From NCBI RefSeq assembly GCF_022581195.2, contig NC_061462.1:3968001-4032000 (forward strand): DNA of 64,000 bases, given 5' to 3'. The stretch comes from Helicoverpa zea (lineage: Eukaryota > Arthropoda > Insecta > Lepidoptera > Noctuidae). Below are positions 35,385 through 47,380 of the stretch, one piece after another (the first letter of the stretch is position 1; every line of letters starts with the position of its first letter). A program made the position numbers and the translations under genes. The notes under the pieces were generated by a model that was given only the letters and a program-made list of their open reading frames with translations, was not told where the DNA came from and did no database searches.

Positions 35385-37290
35385 TCTTGAATGTTATATT
35401 TTTTCTTTGACTTCTTAATTTAAATTGTTGATTCAAATCCTTCAACTATGTTTTCCAGATCTCATAAGAATCATACCATAAATTCATAGATGCAGAAACT
35501 GCACCTAGTATGAATTTACATCTGTGTTCTTAGCTAAAAAATTACCTTACAGAATAAGAACATGAATAGAAAGGCATGTGTGTTCACACACACCAATTAA
35601 TTGAATGTGGCTACGTCATAATATTCTGAACGAGGAAAACTTTAATAACACTACGAAAAAAAGTAAAAAAATATAAGTACTTTAATAATATCATGCAAAA
35701 GTCTACGACAAAAGATAAGCTAAAACAAACATGTTATTATGACTACCTAATGACATACTTAGGTACCCCACTATGTATGAATACATACTTGTATCAGGTA
35801 ATTGCTAAGGAAATCTAGTCTTTATTAATATCCTTGTTTGTGGAAGCTCGCTTTCTGTATTATTTGCTTATAATAAGAATATTCTGTTGTAGTTACATAG
35901 AGAATTCTGTAATGAGTTTTGTATTTGCAACCACTTGTATGAAGTGGACTTATACCCGGATTTAATTACAAAACTACATAGGAATACTTTTATATTGCAT
36001 GGTCTTACCATGGGTTGAGGAGCTCAGATCAGGCAGTCGCTCCTTGAAAAACAATGGTACTCAGCTGCATTTGGTTAAACTGGAAGCCGACCCCAACATA
36101 TATGGGAAAAGGCTAGCCAGATGATATATTTTACATGGTAATAGCACAACATAATATTGTTCAGATCTGTTTTCTTTAGATACAACGGCTTAGTAGGTAC
36201 ATGCGGGCCTATTATTTGGCATTCATATAAGCAGATATAATAAGCATGTTTTCAATGATATGATAGGGCTATTTTGGTTTACCTTATTATACTGTAGGAC
36301 TTTTCATAACTAGTTGGAAAATTAATCTTGAATATTAGATATTTTAGGAGTATGAGTCTCCCTTTTTTACTAGCAAATAGACATAAATATGAAATGACAT
36401 GATAGTTATATCAATAACAAAAGTAATTACATTTTTCTTGTTCTTCGCTGTCCAATAAATTAATATTGAGAAGGTACTCGTATCTTATTTGGAAAATATA
36501 TTTATTAAGATCTTCTTGTAATGAGAAAATAAATTAAATCCGTCTTATACGTAATGATTGGACACAAATAGGATTTAATTAAATATAATTATTTCATATC
36601 ACTGGCTTTTATTGAGTCTAGTGAGCACAAATAATTCTTTCGAGGCAGTGTAACGTAATAAGATGAGCCATACCATATAAAAGTTATAATTCGGAATTGA
36701 GGCAAAAAGTGAGTATGTATTTTGAAACTAATGGCTAGTCAAGATGTAAAATTGACTTATTTGGTATGGGATGCAGAATAATAAGAAGCATGTTGTGAGG
36801 TATATAATGAGTATAAATAAATAGGGATGCATATGGACCAAGAGAACCACCAAACACACGATTTTTTTTTTAATGTCATCTCGCAGTTCAGAGGTAGGCG
36901 GGCCAAAGACACGATGGATGGATTGTATTTAAGTCAGTAGTGCTGATTACTTGCAATAGGTCAGACACAGAAGATAACATGCTATGCTGCCACAAATAAA
37001 AATTGTGGAAGTAGGTTGATGAGAAATTAAAACTTTCTTAGCTATATCTATCAAAATATTTGCCTTACAAAAAGGCAACGGGAAACTGAATGACAGCCAG
37101 AATATCAAATTAAGACCTCAAGCTAACTGAAGCTATCGACGCCCAATAAATCACAAATGGTACCCACACAAACAAAACGCTCCCACAGACATAATCAAAC
37201 AAAGAAATAAAAGAAAAATCAACGGCGAACAAACAAGACGAAAACCAATTACAGTTGGCCGAATAACATTTATCGTAACCAATTATTTAG
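35385..37290. other. Gene-free stretch
   Basis: AT-rich. Contains an S1 SINE fragment (about 36005..36125) and a LINE-like fragment near 36880..37020 (GCGGGCCAAAGACACGATGG). No gene recognised. Confidence 0.4.
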
Positions 37291-37740
37291 TTAGAGTTTC
37301 AGAGACTAATAAGACTGATTAATCGAACGTTACTTCGGTGACGGTTGGCATCGTATGAGTACAGATGAAGTGGACTCAAATGAGGCTTTCTTTTTATGAG
37401 ATTTTCATTGTTGGCTCTAGTATCATTTCTGAACTCTGAGTATTTGTTCGGCGTTCGTCAAGTGAAAGTAATTTTTTTGGAATATTTTATTAACAAACTG
37501 AACATTAATTTGGCTTTAAAAGAAATGATTTCTTTTTCTTTGTTGTTTATGTTTCATTAGAGTTACAGGACGAACTAATAAGACTGATTAATCGAACGTT
37601 ACTTGGTTGACGGTTGGCATCGTAAGAGTACAGACAAAGTGGACTCAAATGAGGCTCTCTTTTTATGAGATTTTCATTGGTTGGTAAGATGGCCGGTTTC
37701 TAAATGCTGAGTATTTGTTTGGCGTTCGTGAAGTGAAATT
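37291..37740. repeat. Two ~170-bp direct repeats
   Basis: Copies at about 37294..37468 and 37560..37738 share ACTAATAAGACTGATTAATC, GGTTGGCATCGTA and GTGGACTCAAATGAGGCT, with scattered differences; about 90 bp separate them. Confidence 0.7.
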
Positions 37741-37974
37741 AAGTCGTTTGGAAAAATGTTCGTACGTTTTCCATAGAACTGTAATGGGTATATGTACATC
37801 AATTTGAAAGACGTATGATTTTTTTTCATTGTGTTTCTTTTGTTTATTTATTCTAGTTTTTTAAACGGTTTTATTTAGCTTACCCCGTTTGTTTTATTTA
37901 TTATTTATTCATTCTTGGGTCAAATTTAGTAATTCAAATTTCACCCTCTTCCTGTCAACCGATTAATCTGAAAT

Positions 37975-38945
37975 TTTGTATACACCTTTAATTCCGATGA
38001 CAATACAATATAGTAATATCAATAACATTGTAAATCCAATATGGCCGCCGGCACAAAATGGCGGATAACGTAGATTTTATCAATCCCATCAATATGGGTA
38101 TCAAATGAAAGGGCTCAACAAGCAGAATACAATATACTATAAAAAATTGAAATCCAAGATGGCGGCCGCTACAAAATGGCGGATAACGTAGGTTTTATCA
38201 ATCCCATCAATATGGGTATCAAATGAAAGTTCTCAACCAGTAGAATACAATGTACTATATAAAATTAAAATCCAAGATGGCGGCCTCTACAAAATGGCGG
38301 ATAACTTAGGTTTTATAAATCCCATCAACATGGGTATCAAATGAAAGGACTCAACAAGTAGAATACAATTTACTATAAAAAATGAAATCCAAGATGGCGG
38401 CCGCTACAAAATGGCGGATAACGTAGGTTTTATCAATCCCATCAATATGGGTATCAAATGAAAGTTCTCAACCAGTAGAATACAATGTATGTACTATATA
38501 AAATTAAAATCCAAGATGGCGGCCTCTACAAAATGGCGGATAACTTAAGTTTTATAAATCCCATCAACATGGGTATCAAATGAAAGGTCTCAACAAGTAG
38601 AATACAATTTACTATGCAAAATTGAAATCTAAGATGGCGGATAACGTAGGTTTTATCAATCCCATCAATATGGGTATCAAATGAAAGGGCTCAACAAACA
38701 GAATACAATATACTATAAAAAAATAAATCCAAGATGGCGGCCGCTACAAAATGGCGGATAACGTAGGTTTTATCAATCCCATCAACATGGGTATCAAATG
38801 AAAGGTCTCAACAAGTAGAATACAATTTACTATGCAAAATTGAAATCTAAGATGGCCGCCGCTACCAAATCGCTGATAACAATTTTTTATCAATCCCACC
38901 AATACGGGTATCAAATGAAAGGGCTTCACAAGTAGAAAACTGTCA
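37975..38945. repeat. ~118-bp satellite array, about eight units
   Basis: Units repeat at 38058, 38176, 38294, 38411, 38533, 38634, 38751 and 38869 (spacing 117-122 bp, with one unit shortened to 101). Each contains CCAAGATGGCGGCCGCTAC-like sequence, a second ATGGCGGATAACG, and AATCCCATCAA-ATGGGTATC. Only short open frames arise from it. Confidence 0.9.
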
Positions 38946-38982
38946 GTAACTCCAGCGGGGCCCAACAGGGCCAAGGCCTGCC

Positions 38983-39150
38983 TGGGCTGCGAGATTGTTC
39001 GAAAGAGTTACCGCGGCCCTGGTACATAAAAGGCCTACGACGGAACAAAACGGTTTTTAGTCAAGAGTCTGACACTCCCTCACCGCTGCTGACCCACAGC
39101 AGGAGAGGTCATGTGATGATTTTTGGGGTTGTTAAAAAAAAAGTATCTGG
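38983..39150 (+). repeat. S2 repeat (copy 3)
   Basis: From GGGCTGCGAGATTGTTCGAA to a 9-A run; abuts the satellite array. Confidence 0.7.
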
Positions 39151-39636
39151 AAGGGCTATGTATTGAGGAATTAGATTGTAATAAATTGTCAGGTAAGAGA
39201 CCGTGTAATAATGATACACTAAATGAATTAGATAGAATGAGGAATATTCGGTACGCATTTTCATTAAATACTAAAAACTAGAAAATAAAAATTCGGTAAA
39301 AAAACTTTTAAGTTAAACGGTTTTATCTTATCTGCACTGAAAACTAGAAAATAAAAAAATAGTTACTTACCTGTCAACCTACGTAGGTGGTCCCGGTCAT
39401 ATTAAACTAAAATATAAAATATACTATACGCCTCGCGCGCTTGTTGGGAGCAGACGTGTTTCACTTGTTATTGCAAAAATATTAAATTCTTATACCGTGA
39501 CCGCAGTCGAAACCAATCCTTAAGATCATAGTGTTAAAGTCATTATCCTCCTAGTGACATATCGCAGCACGCTCACTGCAAAAGGAAGGAGACACAACTA
39601 TCGGTATTGCACTCGCACCCGTGCGCGCTGGTAGCA

Positions 39637-40542
39637 ATGGACCGACAGAAGACTCCGCCTACTGGCATGTTAACAAGCGGAAGCGAGAGCGGCGGCGGAT
39701 CAGCACCGAACTTATCTACACTTGATGACAAAGAATATCAGAACAATGTCAGTCAAAGAAAACGAAAAGAACGCACTGAAGAAACAGATTACAAATCAGA
39801 CTTTGAAAGTTTTCGCACGGACATTATGGAGTATCTTGAGGAATTTGGAAGAACTCAAAAAGAAAACCTGAACCTAATTCGGGAAGAAATCTGTGAGATC
39901 AAACAAGAAATTAAATCGATAAAATCAAACACCGAAAACTTTAAACAACAATTTGATGAAATAAATACCGAAATTAATACTATTAAATCCAACAACGCAA
40001 TAACTGAAGACAAGCTTAAATATATAGAAAGTGAAATTGTTCAAATAAAAAACCAAACAAACATTGAAAATGCAACCGATAAATCGCCGCTCTTACATCA
40101 CGAAAACCTCATTCTAGAACTCAAGGATCGAAGTGACCGCGAGAAAAATATCATTATGGTGGGTATAACGGAAAAAAATGACAAGAACTATAGCGCACGA
40201 CAAAAGTACGATTACGAAGAAGTAAACAAAATACTAAATACATTATATGAGGACTGTCCGAAGCCAATTAAAACTACAAGATTGGGGAAATATACGACAA
40301 ACATGAACCGGCCCATCAAAGTATGTTTTACCAATACACAAATACCTAAAAACCTGTTCCGGACAAAAGGTAAACTTCCCGAGAATATAAAAATGTACAC
40401 AGATCTAACCCCAACTCAAAAGCAATATTTACAATCTATAAAAGGAGAACTTAAAAAACGCACAGAAGAGGGAGAAAAGGACCTAATTATTAAATACATA
40501 AAAGGAAAACCAACAATTACTACTAACCAAAAAAACTTGTAA
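39637..40542 (+). CDS. LINE ORF1: coiled-coil RNA-binding-type protein
   Basis: 301 aa from ATG 39637 (MDRQKTPPTG); the same frame is open from 39607 without an earlier ATG. Residues roughly 45-150 are Lys/Glu-rich with heptad-like Ile/Leu spacing (coiled coil). DRSDREKNIIMVGI at about 168-181 and the basic C-terminus resemble the RRM-like and C-terminal regions of L1-type ORF1 proteins. Known family role: packaging of the retrotransposon RNA. No zinc knuckle is seen. Confidence 0.75.
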   Translation: MDRQKTPPTGMLTSGSESGGGSAPNLSTLDDKEYQNNVSQRKRKERTEETDYKSDFESFRTDIMEYLEEFGRTQKENLNLIREEICEIKQEIKSIKSNTENFKQQFDEINTEINTIKSNNAITEDKLKYIESEIVQIKNQTNIENATDKSPLLHHENLILELKDRSDREKNIIMVGITEKNDKNYSARQKYDYEEVNKILNTLYEDCPKPIKTTRLGKYTTNMNRPIKVCFTNTQIPKNLFRTKGKLPENIKMYTDLTPTQKQYLQSIKGELKKRTEEGEKDLIIKYIKGKPTITTNQKNL

Positions 40543-43427
40543 GAGGTTCACAACACAATGGATACACAGATAAACTAAGCCATCAAATCATCAAAAAATA
40601 TGAAGACATACCTTCGCACCCATCATCACTCAGATTTTTTTATGCAAATTTACGAAGTATTCGCAAGACTGGTAAGCTCGATGAAATCAAATGTATTATT
40701 AGGGCGATACCAAAAACTACCCACTTGTTAGTATTTACGGAGACCTGGATTACTTCTGAAGCCGATGCGAAATTATATCAGCTTACAAACTATAATCATA
40801 TTTTCAACTACAGGAAAACACGGAAAGGTGGAGGGGTATCAATTTACATTCACGATTCTATAAAATACGACGTAACAGAAAACTTTTGCGATGATAAAAA
40901 CCACTACTTATGGTTACATATAAAAAATCTGTCGCTAAACATCGGAGTGATTTATAAACCAGGTGATTCAAATATTAACGATTTCTTATCAACGTATTCC
41001 GCACAGCTGGAACAGAGAAGAAGAGCGATTGTATTTGGCGACTTTAATATTGATCTCCTCAATGAAGACATCCATGCCACTAAGTACCTGAACGAAATTA
41101 AAGGAAACGGATATCAAATACTGAACAAAATTAATAGCCTATACAATACACGTGAAACCTCGACTACAAAATCTATACTGGATCATGTCTGCACAAACAT
41201 AACTAACCACTCATTTAGCTTCTCCATAATCGAGTCATGCTTGTCGGACCATAAACAAATATATTTGGAAATAGGAAGTATAAAGCCACAAAAAAATAAA
41301 AAAATCCAATATAAAGCAATAAATTATGAAAAATTATACAGTGATGTACTAACAGAAAATTACATAAACGAAGAAAATAACTACTACCACCTTGAGCGCT
41401 TTATCACAAAACATGTCAATAATAACAAAACCGACAAGACAAAAATTCTGAACCCACCTCAAAACGACTGGATAAACCGAACTATTACTGATGCGATAGA
41501 CTTACGTAACAACCTGTGGCATCAGACAAAATCTTTCCCAAAAGCCGAAAACATAAAAAATACCTTTTCCAAACAACGAGACGCAGTACAAAACCTGATT
41601 AAGACACACAAGAAAAAATACTATTACAATCTATTCTACAACAATCACAATCAACCGAAAAAGATGTGGGAACTTATCAATAACTTAGCACTAAATAAAA
41701 CCAAAGAAAGCAGTATTCCACCGAAACTAATATCAAGCTCAGGACCTATAACTGAAGGTAACGCAATATGTAATTTATTTAACTCATTTTTCTCATCAAT
41801 AGGCCAGGAATTAGCTAACCAAATACCCACTAGATATCACACGAACCATGGAAACACTCTTATGTACGAACACAACTACCCACACGACATAACTCTAAGC
41901 GAATTCACCCCTTGCACTGAAAACGAAATTTCTAAAATAATTGACGGCCTAGATAGTAATACAAGTACTGGGATAGACGGTATCAGCACCAAGGTAATCA
42001 AATGCTTAAAAAATATAATTGTTCCTAATTTGACGACCTGCATAAACGAATGTCTGATTCGCGGCATTTTTCCGGACACGCTTAAGGTCGCCAAAGTTAG
42101 CCCGATTTTCAAATCGGGCTGTAAGACAGATCCAGGCAACTACAGACCAGTGTCTGTTTTACCCGTTTTATCAAAAATTTTTGAGCGTGTTTTATATACC
42201 CGTCTAAATGCATATCTTCTGGAGAAAAAGTTCCTGATCGACGAACAATACGGTTTTCGTTCGAAATCTAGCACACTTACAGCTACAGTAGACTTGGTCA
42301 CGAAAATCAAAACGCACATAGACCAAAAGGACGTTGTATTGGGGGTATTTATTGATTTAAAAAAAGCATTCGACACCGTATGCCATTACAAACTTATTCA
42401 GAAATTAAACAACATAGGAGTTACAGATAAAGCCCTAGAAATGTTAACATCTTATTTACAAAATAGGCAACAAGTAGTTAAAATAGATAAATTCACTAGT
42501 TCCATAAAAAACGTACCATTCGGCTGTCCTCAAGGCTCAATTTTAAGTCCGTTACTCTTCTTAATCTATATAAATAATATTAATAAAATAGAGCTAACGG
42601 GTCACCTAACTTTATACGCGGACGATACATGCCTCTTCTATTTCGATAAATCTATCCATACTATTATAGCAAATGCTCAAAAAGATCTTGACATACTTGA
42701 TGAGTGGCTTAAATATAATCTACTTACAATAAATACTTACAAAACAACATACATGATCTTCACCGCAAAAAACAAACCAATACCAGACTTTCCACCTCTT
42801 ACTATAAACAATGACATAATAAAAAGATCAAACCACGAAAAATATCTCGGTCTGAGGGTAGACGATAAACTCACATGGAAATTACACATCGAACATGTAA
42901 AATCAAAATTAACTTCATTACTCGCATCATTACGCAAAGTCTCAAATTGTATTCCAAGAAAAATACGTACTATTATTTATAATTCGTTAATTAAATCACA
43001 CCTCGAATACCTTATTGAAATATGGGGATCTGCCGCAAAAACTATACTAACACCTTTACAACGAACCCAGAACAAAATTATTAAAACATTATACCGTTAT
43101 CACTACCTTACTCCAACTAAAACACTATTCGAAAAAACCAAATTATTAAATCTAAAACAACTATACACATACGGTACCTGCATTCTAATAAAAAAAATTA
43201 TCACAAACAGCGTACAATCAAACTTAAAACTGCAAAAAAAAACAATATCACATAACTTAAGAAACAGAAATAAATTACAACGCACACAAGCTCGGACAAA
43301 CTACGGTAAAAAAACCATATTATTTGAAGGTGCACAGATGTTTAACAACTTACCAAATGACGTAAAAGATTGTGATAATATTAACGAATTTAAAATAAAA
43401 CTGAGAAACTACGTTCACGAAATGTAA
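40527..43427 (+). CDS. LINE ORF2: APE-type endonuclease and reverse transcriptase
   Basis: The frame is open from 40527, overlapping the last 16 nt of ORF1, and no in-frame ATG occurs before the endonuclease, so start is uncertain. Endonuclease motifs: ANLRSIRKTGKLDEI, TETW, GDFNIDLL, LDHVC, SDHK. Reverse transcriptase motifs: VSPIFKSG and NYRPVSVLP (fingers), FIDLKKAFDTV (43-aa region around 42351), GCPQGSILSPLLF, YADD catalytic pair at 42615, LGLRVDD. The C-terminus (FNNLPNDVKDCDNINEFK) is typical of the superfamily. No stop or frameshift seen, so the copy may be young. Nicks target DNA and reverse-transcribes the element RNA. Confidence 0.88.
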   Translation, partial: PKKLVRGSQHNGYTDKLSHQIIKKYEDIPSHPSSLRFFYANLRSIRKTGKLDEIKCIIRAIPKTTHLLVFTETWITSEADAKLYQLTNYNHIFNYRKTRKGGGVSIYIHDSIKYDVTENFCDDKNHYLWLHIKNLSLNIGVIYKPGDSNINDFLSTYSAQLEQRRRAIVFGDFNIDLLNEDIHATKYLNEIKGNGYQILNKINSLYNTRETSTTKSILDHVCTNITNHSFSFSIIESCLSDHKQIYLEIGSIKPQKNKKIQYKAINYEKLYSDVLTENYINEENNYYHLERFITKHVNNNKTDKTKILNPPQNDWINRTITDAIDLRNNLWHQTKSFPKAENIKNTFSKQRDAVQNLIKTHKKKYYYNLFYNNHNQPKKMWELINNLALNKTKESSIPPKLISSSGPITEGNAICNLFNSFFSSIGQELANQIPTRYHTNHGNTLMYEHNYPHDITLSEFTPCTENEISKIIDGLDSNTSTGIDGISTKVIKCLKNIIVPNLTTCINECLIRGIFPDTLKVAKVSPIFKSGCKTDPGNYRPVSVLPVLSKIFERVLYTRLNAYLLEKKFLIDEQYGFRSKSSTLTATVDLVTKIKTHIDQKDVVLGVFIDLKKAFDTVCHYKLIQKLNNIGVTDKALEMLTSYLQNRQQVVKIDKFTSSIKNVPFGCPQGSILSPLLFLIYINNINKIELTGHLTLYADDTCLFYFDKSIHTIIANAQKDLDILDEWLKYNLLTINTYKTTYMIFTAKNKPIPDFPPLTINNDIIKRSNHEKYLGLRVDDKLTWKLHIEHVKSKLTSLLASLRKVSNCIPRKIRTIIYNSLIKSHLEYLIEIWGSAAKTILTPLQRTQNKIIKTLYRYHYLTPTKTLFEKTKLLNLKQLYTYGTCILIKKIITNSVQSNLKLQKKTISHNLRNRNKLQRTQARTNYGKKTILFEGAQMFNNLPNDVKDCDNINEFKIKLRNYVHEM

Positions 43428-44118
43428 TCATACCACATACTTATTACCTAAATGTTAGCAATTATACACTTTCATTTATATTATTTGTTTTGTATAACTT
43501 CACCAACAAGAAGGCAGAATGAATCAACTTAGATATAAGAATACTCTGTATCTCATTTTAAGTGAACCTTTGTATTGTTCTTATGAGAATAAATTCTTTA
43601 AACCGAAAATAAAAACGTGGGGCCCCTGTGAAATCCTACCTATGGCAAAGCATATCTTTATACTTTGGTAGATCATGAGCTCGGCGTTCGCTGGTGAAGC
43701 CGCTACGGCTGATTATTGATTGTCAAAATCTCCAGTTACGATTATAGTAAGTCGATGCAATCCACACCTATTATACCTCTAGAAGAAAGTACTACAGCAA
43801 TAGTTAATGGGCCCCACGTTTTTATTTTAGTTTAATATGACCGGGACCACCTACGTAGGTTGACAGGTAAGTAACTATTTTTTTATTTTCTAGTTTTCAG
43901 TGCAGATAAGATAAAACCGTTTAACTTAAAAGTTTTTTTACCGAATTTTTATTTTTACGTTTCAAATGACCATTTATTTTTTGTTATTGTTCAACAGTAT
44001 AGATACCTAATCTTAGTATTTCTAAAGCTGAAGAGTTTGTCTTCTTGAGCAAGTCTCAGAAACATTTATTCCGACTCGAAAAATTATTCATTGTTAAATA
44101 GCCCATTTATTTAGAGAT

Positions 44119-44861
44119 GTTACCGGCCGAACCCGATTTTAGGACAAACCAGTTTTGCCTAGGCTCAACTAGTTCTTCCTATAGGCGTTAGGATTAACTA
44201 GTAGAGCCTAGTCCAAACTAATTTGTCCTAAGCCCGATAGGACGGACCAGTTTAGGCTAGGCAAAACTAGTTGATCCTGATATAAGTACGCACACTCTAG
44301 GATAAACTGGTATAGCCTAGTCAAAACATATGCATATCTAAAAGTGTAAATAATTAGATGAACTAAATAAACTACTCCGTGTTTAGAAAAATAATCATCT
44401 TTATTAAACTATAATGATTCGTCGTTATGGATAAATTGATAATACGAACAATCATACTACATATATGTAGCAAAGTAACAAATAATAGGTAAGTATTTTT
44501 TTAAATTAACTAAATACGTTATTAGGCGCTCGGGGCGTGTACGTTATGCACGGCTAGCAACTAGACGCTAAATGCGTTTAAAACCACGCGACAAATGACG
44601 AACGGGGAGCGAGCGGCGTGGGACGTTCGGAGCATTCCCGCATGAACATGTTGTTTAGACTAGGCCATACCAGTTTATCCTAGAGTGTGCGTATTGATAT
44701 CAGGATCAACTAGTTTTGCCTAGCCTAAACTGGTCCGTCCTATCGGGCTTAGGACAAATTAGTTTGGACTAGGCTATACTAGTTAATCCTAACGCCTATA
44801 GGAAGAACTAGTTGAGCCTAGGCAAAACTGGTTTGTCCTAAAATCGGGTTCGGCCGGTAAC
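44119..44861. mobile_element. 743-bp inverted-repeat element with internal palindromic motif array
   Basis: Termini GTTACCGGCCGAACCCGATT pair with their exact inverse at 44861; arms of about 210 bp (44119..44333 and 44650..44861). Within each arm, AACTAGTT-type palindromes alternate with CCTA/TAGG half-sites every ~24 bp. The centre includes a GC-richer block (about 44521..44640). No transposase frame. Target duplication is unclear (AGAGA on both sides). Confidence 0.8.
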
Positions 44862-47300
44862 AGAGAGACTATAAGCTACTGATTAATGCTCAATCCTTCT
44901 CCTTGTGAGAGGAGGCCTGTGCCCAGCAGTGGGACGATAAAAAGGCTGTAACAGTATACAGTATAAGCTACTTTATCCCGATGTGGAAAACAGTTCCCTC
45001 ACGGATCGTGAGTAAAACTACTGTCAGAATTAAGTTGAAAACACGCTGTCCATATCTGTACAAAGATATAATAGCAAAAACTTCACGTGAATCTTTTCGC
45101 CGCGGATTGATTTATGAATCCCACAAAAACTTCCCTTCACAATGCAGAGATTGTTCGCTTATAAACGAGACGTAGACATTCTGCAATTTTTCTTCTTCTT
45201 CTATTTTGATACCTGGTGACGTAAGTAAATGTAGTTTTTTGCTTAGATAGTAATGAGTTTTTTTTCTGTGCCTACACTATCATAAATATTCAGTTTAGTT
45301 AGGTATACCTAGTTATTAACTAGCTGTTACCCGTGTCTCGAAGAAACTATAGGTATGTATACATATATTATAATATTTTCACGCAGCCGGTTAGGCTGCG
45401 AAAATACATTTATCTTATGTTTTACATTTAGCTTCCAGTTATCTAAAGTTCTTATATTGAACCGACCAACCAGCGGCGAATCTCATCAATTCCATAGAAT
45501 AAAAAAACGTATTTGAAATTCTTGATTAATGGTAGAGCGCGCAACTATAAAATCGAGGCAAATCCATTAAAGTCTATAAAATATTTAATGCCTGCCAGTA
45601 GATAAACTAACTTCGGTGTAATACACGAGAATATTCGAAAATCTCTACACACTACAAACTAAACAGTACCTAGCACTGAATTATGGATAACTTATTCAGT
45701 ACTTATGTACCTACTATTTGCATGGAAAAACTGTTTTATAATCTACCTGATTTCTAACTTACTCATGTAATCCCACTCACTTAGTTTTTACTGTTATTTT
45801 CAACTCTATATTTTATGGAGCGGTACCAAATTAAATTAACACATTTTAATCGTCTGCCAAACATTTCTAAGTAGGTACATAAACTAAATAAGTGAATGCA
45901 CACTTAAGTACGAACTTAAATATAGCTTAGATTACTTCAAAATTTGATTCAAACTGACAACAAGGGAATATTAAAATATCAATTTGATGCTTCAACGTCC
46001 AACGGAGTTCACTTCGTAGGTGGTACTAAAACTTTTATAACTTTCAAAATTTTCAGAGGTATTTTGTTCAAAAATCAAGGTGCTATCGAGTTTTGGAACT
46101 TTATATCAAGCTGGTTCGGTATCAATTTGGAAATAAACTATGGCAGATGAAAGGCAGTTTATGGAATTCTTGAAGTTGGTTATAAGAGAGATATTTCCAT
46201 GAAGCCAGTAATAGAGAAGAGCTTTTAATTTTAATACAAGTTACTTAATCAAGTTTAAGTTATATTCAGCCACAACAGTCCATGTTTTTCTTGAACCATT
46301 CCTTTTTGCCATTTTTTTTTTCCATGATAAGATGGTCATCCATCCATACTCGGCCAACCACGTCAACCGTTGCCTTATGATAACGTCCCGTGCCCAAAAA
46401 AAAAATGTGTTTCAAATATTTTTGACTACAAAATATTCTAGTTTCATGTTTTTTTTTTATACATTTGCTACATCAAATAATTTTATAGCAACCATACTGT
46501 GTCGGTCGTCTGTCGACGCAATAAACTTCCTACATCAAAATGTGACTGAAATTTTCATCGATGAAATATGAAACACGAGTAAAACGATGTTACAAGCAAT
46601 CAGCCAAAAGGCAATAACTTCCCACTTTACAGTCGTTCTGAGAAAATATAAGTGCCTGTTGGCATTAAGTAACTGCAGTTACCGTTGCATTTTTTAAAAC
46701 AATCCTGATATTAAATTCTCTGTTGGATTTAAGCCTTTGTTTGTGTGCCTTTTCTTTGACTGCCGTTGCCAAGAGATGATGCGGAAATATTTAAGAATCT
46801 TTCTTCAGTGTTGTCATTATTAGCTTTGGATATGCTTTTTAAACAAACCTCTTTTTTTCCATGTCGTACTTTAGATGTATAGTTCAGGCACTATAAATAT
46901 TTGAGTAAGCGTACCTACACAGTGTACCTACAAAAGACACAAGTATCACAACCTATGTATTCAGTGAAAGGTTTTATCAAGATACGTGAAAACCATATCT
47001 TATTAATAGACTTTCACCTAATGCAATAAACAAATATGGAAATACAAAGGTCCGAGATACTCAGCATAATCGATTTTTTTCGAAACAAAACCTGCGTAAG
47101 ATGGATGAGCCGATTTGTCTCGCCCACGCAAAACTTTTGCGTTCAACAAATTAGTAGTGTTTATTTGATTCATGAGGTCTTCCTTTTATTGTACTTTGTG
47201 GGAAAACAAGAATATTTCCTCCGAATAAAACTGTATCTATTTCTTTCGATAGTCGTTTATTTATCAGACGAAAATAAGATTTTGTGCGGATAAGACAGAA
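44862..47300. other. Gene-free stretch 3' of TIL-D
   Basis: Starts with a LINE-tail-like fragment (GAGGCCTGTGCCCAGCAGTG at 44913). Otherwise AT-rich; small open frames have no family features. The TIL-D polyadenylation signal lies at its right edge. Confidence 0.4.
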
Positions 47301-47380
47301 TAGTTTTTTTTATTTATAGGTTCCGAAGTGACGCGGAATAACATGGCAATTACAGAAAAGGATAGAATTTTTTCTTTACA

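Larger units (their letters stand above)
39412..43607 (+). mobile_element. Non-LTR retrotransposon (LINE) with two open frames
   Basis: About 4.2 kb containing ORF1 (coiled-coil protein) and ORF2 (endonuclease plus reverse transcriptase), both uninterrupted. The 3' end is near GAATAAATTCTTTAAACC. Overall form fits the CR1/Jockey group; clade not determined. A-rich coding strand. Boundaries come from the break points in the flanking MITE. Confidence 0.8.
39286..43954. mobile_element. MITE with ~125-bp inverted termini, interrupted by a LINE
   Basis: Left arm 39286..39410 and right arm 43821..43954 are inverse copies (TTCGGTAAAAAAACTTTTAA; GACAGGTAAGTAACTATTTT; CTACGTAGGT; TAATATGACCGGGACC). 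An inner pair, AAAACGTGGGGCCC at 43613 and its inverse at 43807, shows the left arm resumes after the LINE, so the LINE inserted into the left arm of a roughly 470-bp element. Confidence 0.7.

Noticed and set aside
37975..38945. CRISPR array
   Set aside because: Units are ~118 bp with no unique spacers, in a eukaryotic genome; a satellite.
42111..42120. Palindrome AGCCCGATTTTCAAATCGGGC
   Set aside because: Inside the RT coding frame; coding for IFKSG accounts for it.
41876..43285. Several minus-strand frames inside LINE ORF2
   Set aside because: Antisense shadows of the reverse transcriptase frame.
45944..47293. Three open frames of 68-85 codons left of TIL-D
   Set aside because: No start context, signal, domain or splice partner; consistent with chance in AT-rich DNA.
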